Shown here one piece after another: positions 8,928 through 16,573 of a DNA stretch of 17,048 nt. The first letter of the stretch is position 1, and each line of letters opens with the position of its first letter. The notes beneath the pieces were generated by a model. The model was not told the DNA's origin. It made no database searches and saw only the letters and a program-made list of their open reading frames with translations. This stretch comes from Carex sylvatica. Lineage: Eukaryota > Streptophyta > Magnoliopsida > Poales > Cyperaceae. The stretch lies in assembly GCA_964058845.1 (NCBI GenBank), contig CAXKVR010000851.1, forward strand, positions 1 through 17,048, read 5' to 3'. Position numbers and translations under genes: made by a program.

Positions 8928-9495
8928 CCATTGCGCCCATTTTTATTTAATCAATACATTATCTTGGCAGCTGCTGCCATGGGATTTTCCAAAAGAAGAA
9001 GACAACGGCAGTGGAGTTTATCCTTTAGAAATTTGAGAAAGGCATATTATTTGATTATTCAAGTTATTCGTTGGGCTGAAATAAGTGGCCTAATATTGAT
9101 ATTCGTCATATACTGGGCCTCAGGTCCTGCGATAGATGATATTCAATTCATGAGATAACAAATACATAAATAAAACAGATCAACAAAAAATTATTCGTTG
9201 TAGTTGGTCCAGCGTAGAATCCAACATTGCCCCTTAGTCTGTGATTCAATGCAAGTTTAACTAACAAAACTGACTAAAATACATGAAACAATTAGTGACG
9301 CACCTGTAATAAAAAAAGGACTCTCTTTGTGGATGAAAATTTTGCAAATGGGTCCAATTATCCATAAAAACGGCTATCAAAGCCCCCAAATCAATATACA
9401 TCTGATGACATGTGATCCGAACCCACAAGACCATCACATGGACAAAGCGCGAAAGCAACTTTTTGTACTATTTGACTTATTGCTGCAATTGCTAC
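8928..9495. other. Unassigned stretch with one small open frame
   Basis: Apart from the open frame at 8979-9158, I see no gene, repeat or RNA here. Composition is mixed and there is no long inverted or tandem structure. A 10-bp inverted word around 9408-9440 (ATGTGAT and ATCACAT) is too small to interpret. Confidence 0.5.
8979..9158 (+). CDS. Small open frame of unknown nature (59 aa), doubtful
   Basis: An ATG in a good context (GCCATGG) opens a 59-residue frame: a very basic start (KRRRQRQ), a middle with NLRKAYYLIIQVIRW, and a hydrophobic stretch LILIFVIYW that could be one membrane segment, ending at a TGA-less TAA stop at the 3' side. I do not recognise the protein and it matches no organelle gene that I could recall. 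The frame starts 60 bp right of the MITE at 8321-8919. At this length a chance frame in plant DNA is quite likely, and there is no splice, promoter or codon-use evidence for it. Confidence 0.15.
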   Translation: MGFSKRRRQRQWSLSFRNLRKAYYLIIQVIRWAEISGLILIFVIYWASGPAIDDIQFMR

Positions 9496-9727
9496 TGGTA
9501 CATTTCGAGATAGGAGTAGGTCCGATGGGCATTGGATCTATTTGTAGGTTCAATTAGCTCTATCACTGTACAATTAGCATTAAAATCTGTGTACACGAAA
9601 ATTGATAAAAGCTCATACGAATTTTAATACAGAGTGCACGATTCTGGATGCAATTGGATGGTCAGATCACCCATCAAACCAAAGTAGATCCAATGGGCAT
9701 CGGACCTACTCCGAAGTGGTACATTTC
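9496..9727. mobile_element. Small MITE with 11-bp direct repeats at its flanks
   Basis: GGAGTAGGTCCGATG..CATT (from 9513) and its inverted partner (ending at 9712) match over about 28 bp, broken only by GG against CC. Outside them TGGTACATTTC occurs at 9496-9506 and 9717-9727 as a direct repeat, giving a 210-bp insert. TSDs of 9-11 bp suggest a Mutator-like origin. The short unequal spacers between the repeat and the inverted ends leave the exact termini uncertain. Confidence 0.65.
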
Positions 9728-10010
9728 ATAGTTTTGAACCAAATTTAACAAAATTTCTGTGTTTTGATTCTATCTTTGAATTTGTTTCGTACAGTTAAGA
9801 GACCGAAAATTGAATGAACTAAAATTCATTTACTACGATCAAATAATTCAATTACATTCTTTTATCTAATTTATAATAAAAATAAATAGTTATATAAACT
9901 TTTGATGTGCAGACGTTCGGTGACGAAGTCTAGTATAGTCACGATCTATATTATGATTTTTTATAAATGTATGTTTCGTTATAAAATTTTGCACACAAAT
10001 ATCTAGTATA

Positions 10011-10215
10011 ATGTACTGACGAAACGCTATTTTCTGCAGAGGTGTGCGGAGTTTTTAATCTGATTCGTTTGTTTTGATCGGATGGATCAGATAAGATCTC
10101 AAAATTTGAGCCTCCTCTGATCTGATCCGTCCGATCAAAACGAACGGACTAGATTAAAAGCTCCGCACAGCCCTGCGGAGTATTCTCTGCAGAGAATACT
10201 CTCCCATGTACTGAC
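10011..10215. mobile_element. Fold-back MITE with 10-bp TSD
   Basis: ATGTACTGAC occurs at 10011-10020 and 10206-10215. The 185 bp between form a near-complete hairpin: GTGCGGAGTTTTTAATC and GTTTTGATCGGAT on the left pair with CCGATCAAAACGAACGG and GATTAAAAGCTCCGCAC on the right. The outer part holds CTGCAGAG on both sides; the right arm has an extra 24-bp perfect palindrome centred on CTGCAG (10178-10201). TSD length points to a Mutator-like source. Confidence 0.82.
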
Positions 10216-10335
10216 TCCCCTCTGCACAGGCAGCACTTGATAAGTTGATAGGATCAAAATGAGTAGTTTGATTCATCATTTCAACTTCAAATGCACAAAA
10301 AAAAAACTTCAATTTTATACTTGACGGATAAAAGT

Positions 10336-10521
10336 GGCTCTCTATATATGAAAATAAATCTGCTACGATTCTAAGAGACTGTAAGGTCTTGCGATTCTAA
10401 TTCCAACATTTTATTTTTTTGAGTTATACGAATCTCTATAAAAATTATTTTTATGTACAAATTTCAAAATAAATAAAAAGTTAGATTTAGAATCGTAGGA
10501 CCTTACAATTCACTCAGAGCC
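10336..10521. mobile_element. Inverted-repeat element (TACGATTCTAA family)
   Basis: TGTAAGGTCTTGCGATTCTAA (10379-10400 region) faces its inverted partner TTAGAATCGTAGGACCTTACA (10486-10506 region), with similarity going further inward through T/A-rich sequence. GGCTCT at 10336 and AGAGCC ending at 10521 mark likely outer ends. No TSD was found. The middle is A+T-rich and non-coding. Confidence 0.55.
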
Positions 10522-10540
10522 AACTCTGATCCATGATACC

Positions 10541-12200
10541 CAGGGCGATGACTCTGGATTCCAAACCCTAAAAGGGCCCCAAATCCAAAAAAAAAAAAGT
10601 TGTATATGTTAAAACGGAAAAGTAGATAGGATAAAACCTAGATAACCGATGGCCCAAATTAATGTATTTGTTTTTTTTTTCGTTTCTTCAATCTTCCGCC
10701 TAAATTAGAGGTTTACAATCCTTTGATTTTGTTATTTCCTATTTTTCATTTCTTTGTTCTTCATCCAAAAATTTCTTGTTTTGACTTTTGAATAACTTTT
10801 CAATTCAAATAGCAAAGCAACAGTCGACAAAGTAAAAAAAATTATTGAACATCTAGTTTCATTGTAAGAAGAAAAATATCTGTAAATAATTTTTTGAAAA
10901 CCTAGTTCCGCCGTAGAAGAAAAATTCAAAAATCTAGTTTCATTGTTCTTCTCTGTAAATTAATAAATGAGAAAAAAAAATTAAGAAATCTAGCTCTTCT
11001 CACGAGTAGCGGTTGCGGCAGCGGCAGCGCGGCAATGCGACAGCGACTGAACTGAGTGAGGCAAGACAACGGACCGCAGCCTCTGAATTGGACTGCCTCT
11101 GCCTAATTACCTAGGTTCCATCCTTCTATTATTTTGTGTTATTTTTTAATTTAAAACAATGCTTCCTAAAAAATATGCATCAGGTAGCGAAAAAAGAAAC
11201 AGAAAAAGAGAGAAAAAAAAATAAAACCCCAAAAAGGTTCTATTAAAAAACTTTAGAAGAAAATTAAACCACATAATGAGTCTTTGAAAAACCAAATTGA
11301 AAGTGACATGAACGAAGAAACAAAAAATGTATATGAAAACCAAAATCAAAATGAGGTAAATCAAGAAACAACAAATGTGTTTGAAGATGAAAATGAAGTT
11401 AATGAAGAAATAACAAATGTGCTTGAAAATGAGACTAGTGAAAATAGTAAAGAAATTAATCATGTGTCTAAGTGCTTAGATTCTTCGTTATCTGTAAATA
11501 TATATGATCCTAGAGTGTGGGATGGATTAGATTCAAAATTGAGAGATTTTCTTGTTTAGAATGGTCTTATTAGAGATTCTAATATTAATTTTCCTAAGAA
11601 TTATTACGGTAGGGGATTCTCTACATATTATTTTGATTAAAAATTAAGAATTGAAGAACTTGTTGATAGGAAATGGTTAGTTTACTCAAAAGATTTAAAT
11701 AAAGTGTTTTGTTTTACTAACTGTACCTATTACTATGGCATCTGCAGAAAGAAGTTTTTCAATATTAAAATTGATAAAATCTTATTTACGGACAACTATA
11801 ACTCAAGATAGGTTGAATGAATTAACAATATTAAGTATTAAAAAAATATGTTGTAAACTATTGATGTTGAACATATAATTGATGATTTTGCTTCAAAAAA
11901 GTAAGGAGAGGTCATTTCAAATGAGATTTGATTTATACGTGTTTTTTGTGCAGGTACAACATACAAGGAATGTTTTAGAATTGATTTATCAAGAAGTAAA
12001 AAGCAAAAAACAAGTAGCAAGAAGTAAGATATAGGTATATTAATTATTGACTCATTATATATATTTTATTTTGAGATGTATTGGTTTTATATCATTTCTA
12101 TTTTGTACGATCTATTGATATATTAATAAAAAAAATATTTATATTAAGATTTCAATTTTTTTTTTCACTTCAGATTCCAAAATTTTTAGGACCGGCTCCT
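10541..12200 (+). mobile_element. Internally deleted hAT transposon (zinc-finger/dimerisation type)
   Basis: The left end, CAGGGCGATGACTCTGG at 10541, resembles the CAGGGGCGG-type terminus of this hAT group; GGATTC and CCTAAAA words recur inverted at the right end (12182-12206), followed on both sides by runs of A or T. The body holds the two ends of a transposase gene with its middle missing. The right terminus is eroded and no 8-bp TSD was recognised, so the outer limits are approximate. The 10620-11150 stretch is a long non-coding leader, A/T-rich except for a GC-rich patch at 11005-11100. Confidence 0.6.
11159..11900 (+). pseudogene. hAT transposase remnant: N-terminal part fused to C-terminal dimerisation part
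   Basis: ATG at 11159 opens MLPKKYASGSEKRNRKRE, the usual lysine-rich start of plant ZMYM1-like/TTF-type hAT transposases. A stop and frameshift follow before 11284. The next frame has an acidic Asn/Glu-rich spacer with three copies of an ET.NV.EN motif, then NIYDPRVWDGLDSKLRDFLV (11500-11556), a TAG stop at 11557-11559, NINFPKNYYGRGFS, a TAA at 11638-11640, and RKWLVYSKDLNKVFCF (to about 11715). This is the TTF zinc-finger region. At about 11716 the sequence jumps in another frame to LTVPITMASAERSFS and LKLIKSYLRTTITQDRL, the hAT C-terminal dimerisation segment, ending in HIIDDFASKK near 11903. The catalytic RNase H-like core is absent, so it cannot transpose itself. Confidence 0.85.
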
Positions 12201-12245
12201 GAATCCACTTAGGATCATAGCAGATTTATTTCTCTCTATGTACTG

Positions 12246-12586
12246 CTGATTGTAAAGGGCATTCGCAGCTAGTAAATTATTGAAAATATTTTTTTATGTT
12301 CGAAACCAGACACTTGCAATTTGATGTCCTCGTAATTAGCATGCTTAACGACAAACACAATCTCCGACTGGTACTACTTGGATCTGTTTTCACTTTTCAG
12401 CCACCAAGAATCCTAAGAGGACATCTACATCATTTACACGGCAACCGACCATGGGCAGTGGGTCCCCGTGTGAAGCTGGCCATGGCCCCACATTGAGCTG
12501 TCTCCCAAATCCAAGACTGCTACGTGTCGAATAATTACCGATTCATCTCCCCTGAGTAATTCCGAGTTCCGACAAAATCCCACTCC
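12246..12586. other. Unassigned spacer
   Basis: This stretch has ordinary base composition, becoming GC-richer at 12430-12500, with two CCATGG sites. I see no gene, conserved motif or repeat in it. It separates the hAT remnant from the satellite-bearing element. Confidence 0.5.
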
Positions 12587-12673
12587 CAACAAATCCCGAT
12601 ATTTTTAAAAATACAAAAAAAATAAAAACAAATTATTAAGAATAATCGAGTTGTTGAAAAAAAATTTAAAATG

Positions 12674-12800
12674 TTCAAACCGCTTTAAAATTTGGCGGTC
12701 CGAAATTTTAATTCCTAACCACTCTGAAATTCGGTGGTCCGAGATTTTTTTTTATTTCCAAACCGTCTAGAAATTCGGCAGTCCGAAATTTTTTTTTTTT
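12674..12800 (+). repeat. Three subterminal ~42-bp repeats in the left arm
   Basis: Three adjoining copies of an AACCG(C/T)...AAATT.GGCGGTCCGA-type unit start near 12678, 12717 and 12760, each followed by a T-run. AACCGC and GCGGTCC within a unit are partly self-complementary. The right arm holds two comparable units at 14221-14310. These are good candidates for transposase-binding sites. Confidence 0.7.
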
Positions 12801-12814
12801 TTTGCAAATCAAAT

Positions 12815-13125
12815 TTTCACCTCTGGTTAACATAGCAAAACACCTTCAAAAATAGTGAAAATTAACCGACATGCAGTCTTGACATCGCAGAACATGAATG
12901 TGAAGTTTCATACAAAATCTCCGAACAGGTCGTGAGATATTGACTCTCAAAAATTATCCGAATTGCTGAATATTTCATTCTGAGCCCAACTTTGCACATC
13001 TGGTTAACATAGCAAAACACCTTCAAAAATCGTAAAAATTGACCGACATATAGTATTGACATCGTAGAACAGGAATGTGAAGTTTCATACAAAATCTCTG
13101 AACAGGTCGTGAGATATCGGCTCTC
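12815..13125 (-). repeat. 177-bp satellite, reversed array (~1.8 units)
   Basis: Read on the minus strand, one full unit spans 13125-12949 (starting GAGAGCC) and a partial unit 12948 to about 12815, breaking off after CCAGAGGTG. The spacing of the GAGAG(C/T)C landmarks is exactly 177 bp. The full unit shares CTACGATG and AGATGTGC variants with the first forward unit (13174-13350), so these two may descend from a single inverted duplication. Confidence 0.9.
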
Positions 13126-13173
13126 AAAATTTTTCACAACTGCTGAAACTTCACAGTCCTGTTGGAGATTTTT

Positions 13174-14192
13174 GAGAGCCGATATCTCATGGCCTGTTCG
13201 AAGATTTTGTATGAAACTTCACATTCCTGTTCTACGATGTCAAGACTGCATGTCGGTCAATTTTCACGATTTTTTAAGGTGTTTTGCTATGTTAACCAGA
13301 TGTGCAAAGTTGGGCTCAGAATGAAATATTCAGCAGTTCGGGCAGTTTTTGAGAGCCAATATCTCACGACCTGTTAGGAGATTTTGTATGAAACTTCACA
13401 TTCCTGTTCTGCGATGTCAAGACTGCATGTCGATCAATTTTCATGATTTTTGAAGGTGTTTTGCTATGTTAACCAGAGGTGCAAAGTTGGGCTCATAATG
13501 AAATATTCAGCAGTTCGGATAATTTTTGAGAGCCGATATCTCACGACCTGTTCGGAGATTTTGTATGAAACTTCACATTCCTGTTCTCCGATGTCAAGAC
13601 TGCATGTCGATCAATTTTCACGATTTTTGAAGGTGTTTTATTATGTTAACCAGAGGTGCAAAGTTGGGCTCAGAATGAAATATTCAGCAGTTCGGGCAAT
13701 TTTTGAGAGCCGATATCTCACGACCTGTTCGGAGATTTTGTATGAAACTTCACATTCCTGTTCTGCGATGTCAAGACTGCATGTCGGTCAATTTTCATGA
13801 TTTTTGAAGGTGTTTTGCTATGTTAACCAGAGGTGCAAAGTTGGGCTCAGAATGAAATATTCAGCAGTTTGGATAATTTTTGAGAGCCGATATCTCACGA
13901 CCTGTTCGGAAATTTTTTTATGAAACTTCACATTCCTGTTCTCCGATGTCAAGATTACATGTCGATCAATTTTCACGATTTTTGAAGGTGTTTTATTATG
14001 TTAACCAGATGTGCAAAGTTGGACTCATAATGAAATATTCAGCAGTTGTGAAAATTTTTGAGAGCCGATATCTCACGACCTGTTCGAAGTTTTTGTATGA
14101 AACTTCACATTCTTGTTCTGTGATGTCAAGACTGCATGTCGGTCAATTTTCACGATTTTTAAAAGTGTTTTGCTATGTTACCTAGAGGTGCA
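13174..14192 (+). repeat. 177-bp satellite, forward array (~5.8 units)
   Basis: GAGAGCC landmarks lie at 13174, 13351, 13528, 13705, 13882 and 14060, so four steps are 177 bp and one is 178. Each unit contains ATATCTCA, GTATGAAACTTCACATTC, GATGTCAAGA, GGTGTTTT and AATGAAATATTCAGCAG in order. The last unit stops at GAGGTGCAA, the same phase where the reversed array stops. Because 177 is a multiple of three, some frames stay open across units (for example 13450-13800), but this follows from the period and is not evidence of a gene. Confidence 0.93.
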
Positions 14193-14386
14193 ATTTTTTT
14201 TTTTTTTTTTAAAATATTCTCGGACCGCCAAATTTCTGGGCAGTTCGGAAAAAAAATAAAACATAAAAAATCTAAGACCGCGGAATTTTGAGGCGGTTTG
14301 GATATTTTTAAATTTTTTTCAACAATCCAGTTATTCTTAATAATTTTTTTTTTTTTTGGTATTTTTAAAAATATCGGCAACAAATC

Positions 14387-14700
14387 ACTAGATATTGATT
14401 AAATAGACTTGTTTCTTTTTAAACAGGACGCAAAGGATCCTTTGAAACAGAGGACGCAAAGGACGCGAAGGATCCCACGCAAAGTCGCAAAAGATCAGAA
14501 AAGTTTCCAAGGAAGTTCTCTGAAACCAACTCTACATACATTTATGTACATTGGCTCTTTGTAATCGTACTAAAACTAATCACTAATCAGTACAAACTGG
14601 CCTTCTGATCCTCAATCAGAAAACCGCTACAGGATCACACTATAGAAGTTGATAGAGACGAAATATATTGTCATGGCGCAAAAACCGCTCCACCTGCAGA
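14387..14700 (+). promoter_or_regulatory. Upstream region of the BAG gene, with short GGACGCAAAGGA repeats
   Basis: This lies between the satellite-bearing element and the likely TATA box. GACGCAAAGGA recurs with small changes between 14427 and 14476 (three copies, two of them followed by GATCC). No other clear element is seen. If the gene is active, this is its proximal promoter, and the repeats are the only internal structure. Function is not known. Confidence 0.4.
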
Positions 14701-14710
14701 CTGCGGTTAC

Positions 14711-14722
14711 TATAAGTATAAA
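14711..14722 (+). promoter_or_regulatory. TATA-like box of the BAG gene
   Basis: TATAAGTATAAA at 14711-14722 sits 77-88 bp before the ATG at 14799. A start site about 30 bp downstream (near 14745) would give a leader of roughly 50 bases. There is no transcript evidence in the sequence itself. Confidence 0.5.
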
Positions 14723-14759
14723 CTGTCGGCGAACAAACTCCCCCTCTGTCTTTATCTAC

Positions 14760-14771
14760 ATGACCAAATAG
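14760..14771 (+). other. Three-codon upstream ORF
   Basis: ATG ACC AAA TAG lies 27 bases before the main start codon, within the predicted short leader. A minimal uORF like this could lower or condition translation of the main frame. It matters only if transcription starts upstream of 14760. Confidence 0.4.
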
Positions 14772-14798
14772 ATCGAGAAGCAAAAAGAGAAAGGTTTG

Positions 14799-15030
14799 AT
14801 GGACCGGTCGGTGGAGAGGCGGCGGAGGTCGGGATCGGACGGTGGATCTAGCAGCGGATGGACTGAAGAGGAGACTGACGGGTTCGGTTGGGAGGTCAGA
14901 CCAAGCGGCCTCCTCGTACAGAGACGAGGGGAGGGTTCCTTCGCCGGCGCGGCGCCGCCGACGATTCGAGTCACAGTGTCTTACGGCGCAGCGAGACACG
15001 AAGTCTTTGTTTCTTCAATTGCTACATTCG
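14799..15030 (+). CDS. BAG-family co-chaperone, first exon (partial gene)
   Basis: BAG proteins bind the ATPase domain of Hsp70 through a C-terminal BAG domain and act as nucleotide-exchange co-chaperones; plant BAG1-4 types also carry a ubiquitin-like domain. The exon encodes 77 residues plus one base. A low-complexity start (basic, then Gly/Ser- and Glu-rich) leads to WEVRPSGLLVQRR, the signature just before the ubiquitin-like domain, then TIRVTVSYGAARHEVFVSS and IATF, its first two strands. The exon stops at TTC G, followed by GTAAGT, a strong donor; the next exon should begin with the rest of a Gly codon and the usual E/D-L-K-K. ATG at 14799 is chosen as the first in frame in the GC-rich block. 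The rest of the ubiquitin-like and the BAG domain lie outside the window. Family identity is firm; the subtype is not. Confidence 0.85.
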
Positions 15031-15445
15031 GTAAGTAATTAATTGACGCCTGAGCTGATCCTTTTTCTCGGTTACTTACTATTATTGAAGGAATTAAATT
15101 TGATTAAGTGATTAGATATTTTAATAAAATATTGCAATAATATTCAGTTTCGGTCCATTTTCTAATAAAAACAAAAACAATTGAGTCTCGTTTTGCAATA
15201 AGAAAACAATTAGCCTATTTTTGTCTCTGTAATTTGTTGACCTTGACTAGAGTTCCATGGCTTTCGTGCAATCGTGCTGCAGCATTGGTGTAGCGGATTG
15301 TATATTCTAAAGCTTCATCCGGTTTCCAGTTTTCTGTAAAAATATCAATGTTATAGTCTTATAAATAATCGCCAAATATCCAGTCTCTCGACTTTGTTTT
15401 TGTCATGAAAAATCAGTTATCCTTTTTACCTTTTGCTTTTGCCAC

Positions 15446-15493
15446 AACAATTGCGTTGAGTAATAAAATAAAAAAAAACAATTGCGTTGAGTA
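15446..15493 (+). repeat. 17-bp direct repeat around a 14-bp A-rich insert
   Basis: AACAATTGCGTTGAGTA occurs exactly at 15446-15462 and 15477-15493. The 14 bases between are only A and T (ATAAAATAAAAAAA). This looks like a target-site duplication around nothing but a poly(A) tail, as left by an extremely truncated retroposition. Confidence 0.7.
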
Positions 15494-15993
15494 TTAACGG
15501 GTTGATTACGATAATGCCCTTCATTTACTATTTGGCGCCGTATGTGAAGCCACGTGCAGTGCAATTCCAAAAGTTGCACTATTTTTTTACTGGCGAGGTA
15601 CCGGGAATGTACTGTCCAGCCAGATTATGCCACGTGTTAAATCAATTAAATCCAGCGGTAAATAGTACTCATTGTGGTGACACGCTGGTTTTATTTGACT
15701 AAACTTGACGGTCTTAAATCCCACCGACAATTGCAGTTGGGCGCAGGAATCTCTGGAGAGCATGTCCGTTAGTCTGGTTCTTTGATACATTAAAAAAATC
15801 CATAGGACATTTGGACCGTTTGTATCTAAGAAAACATTAAAATAGTGTTCTGACCTATATGCACTTCCTCTATATTCATCCCGCGACAACCAGTCACGCT
15901 CTGGTCCGATAGTTAGTAGCCCGTAGCCCGCTGATTCCGTGGATTAGGCCGAGATAGCGGTCCAGATTGTTGAAAGAAAAGTATCAATAATTA

Positions 15994-16065
15994 AGGAGGG
16001 CACAATACGGACTAGAGTAGACCCATATTTTTCTTTAAAGAAAAAAAAATTTTAGGAGGGCACAA
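15994..16065 (+). repeat. 12-bp direct repeat around a 48-bp A-rich-ended insert
   Basis: AGGAGGGCACAA occurs at 15994-16005 and 16054-16065. The 48-bp insert ends in an A-rich run and TTTT. It could be a second short retroposed scrap in the same intron. Confidence 0.5.
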
Positions 16066-16105
16066 GCGTAACGGTTTTCCTTTGCTGAAGAGAGTATACA
16101 AATAC

Positions 16106-16573
16106 AACACAGCTAGTGTGGAAAAACCGTGATGTGACTTGTCGTGCCGTGATTAACACGTTGTGACTTTGGTCACGTGCCATGCTGTGCTGTGACCAAA
16201 ATTATGAGGGGTGGTCACGGCACGCGAGTCACGTCGTGACCAAGTCGTGCCGTGACCGGTCACGTTAATAATTTTTTTTAAACCAATAACTAATTCTAAT
16301 TCTTGATTTAGAACATAATATAGAAATTATAAGGATTTTTTATTTGACCTTCTATAGTCAAAACAGAAGAAAGGATGAATCTAAAAATTGATTCACAAGG
16401 ATGAATCTCCCGTTCTGTGCCGTGTCGTATCGTGTTTCGTGCCGTGTTGTGTTGTGTCTTCTTTGCTAACAATTGATCACGGCACGCGAATGGTCACGGC
16501 ACGGCACATATCTGACACCCGTGCCGTGACGAAGCAGGCTCCGGCGTGCCATTTTTCCCACACTAAACACAGC
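16106..16573. mobile_element. hAT MITE in BAG intron 1, with 8-bp TSD
   Basis: AACACAGC occurs at 16106-16113 and 16566-16573. The 452-bp element between them (16114-16565) begins TAGTGTGGAAAAA and ends with the inverse, TTTTTCCCACACTA. Both ends are packed with CGTGCCGTGAC, GGTCACGGCAC and related words in both orientations, typical of hAT subterminal repeats. The centre (16265-16400) is A+T-rich. No transposase. It differs from the TAGGGGTGTAAACGG family elsewhere in the window. Confidence 0.92.

Larger units (their letters stand above)
10352..12231. repeat. 24-bp inverted repeat flanking the hAT remnant
   Basis: AAATAAATCTGCTACGATTC continuing to 10375 occurs inverted at 12208-12231 with two mismatches in 24. 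The copies lie on either side of the hAT transposase remnant. They may be the outer termini of a larger element, or two copies of the small MITE family of 10336-10521 placed in opposite orientation. Confidence 0.7.
12587..14386. mobile_element. Foldback-type element with 9-bp TSD and internal 177-bp satellite arrays
   Basis: CAACAAATC lies at 12587-12595 and 14378-14386. Inside it the ends are inverted copies: CCGATATTTTTAAAAATAC is exact on both sides (19 bp) and the similarity runs to about 105 bp, through ATTATTAAGAATAA, GTTGTTGAAAAAAA.TTTAAAA and CAAACCGC. Length between TSDs is 1782 bp. The exact 9-bp TSD and long TIR fit the Mutator superfamily; TIRs made of tandem repeats are the hallmark of Foldback elements, which are Mutator relatives. 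The interior has no transposase, only two opposed satellite arrays. The intact TSD suggests one fairly recent insertion event of the whole structure. Confidence 0.88.

Noticed and set aside
10533..12215. 8-bp TSD for the hAT remnant (ATGATACC at 10533-10540)
   Set aside because: The right side does not repeat it; a similar word there is inverted, so it cannot be a TSD.
13450..14185. Open frames of 100-116 codons across the satellite, and similar ones on the other strand at 12862-13137
   Set aside because: They follow from the unit length (177 = 3 x 59) without internal stops in one frame. The frames start and end at variants between units, with no promoter or known domain.
12815..14192. CRISPR-like array
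   Set aside because: The whole 177-bp unit is repeated with no unique spacers, in a plant nuclear context.
14478..14535. Heat-shock element upstream of the BAG gene (GAA and TTC words near 14495-14525)
   Set aside because: The GAA/TTC blocks are not spaced by two bases as required; the resemblance is loose.
14640..14999. Antisense open frames opposite BAG exon 1
   Set aside because: They are by-products of the GC-rich exon; the forward frame has the recognisable BAG residues and a splice donor.
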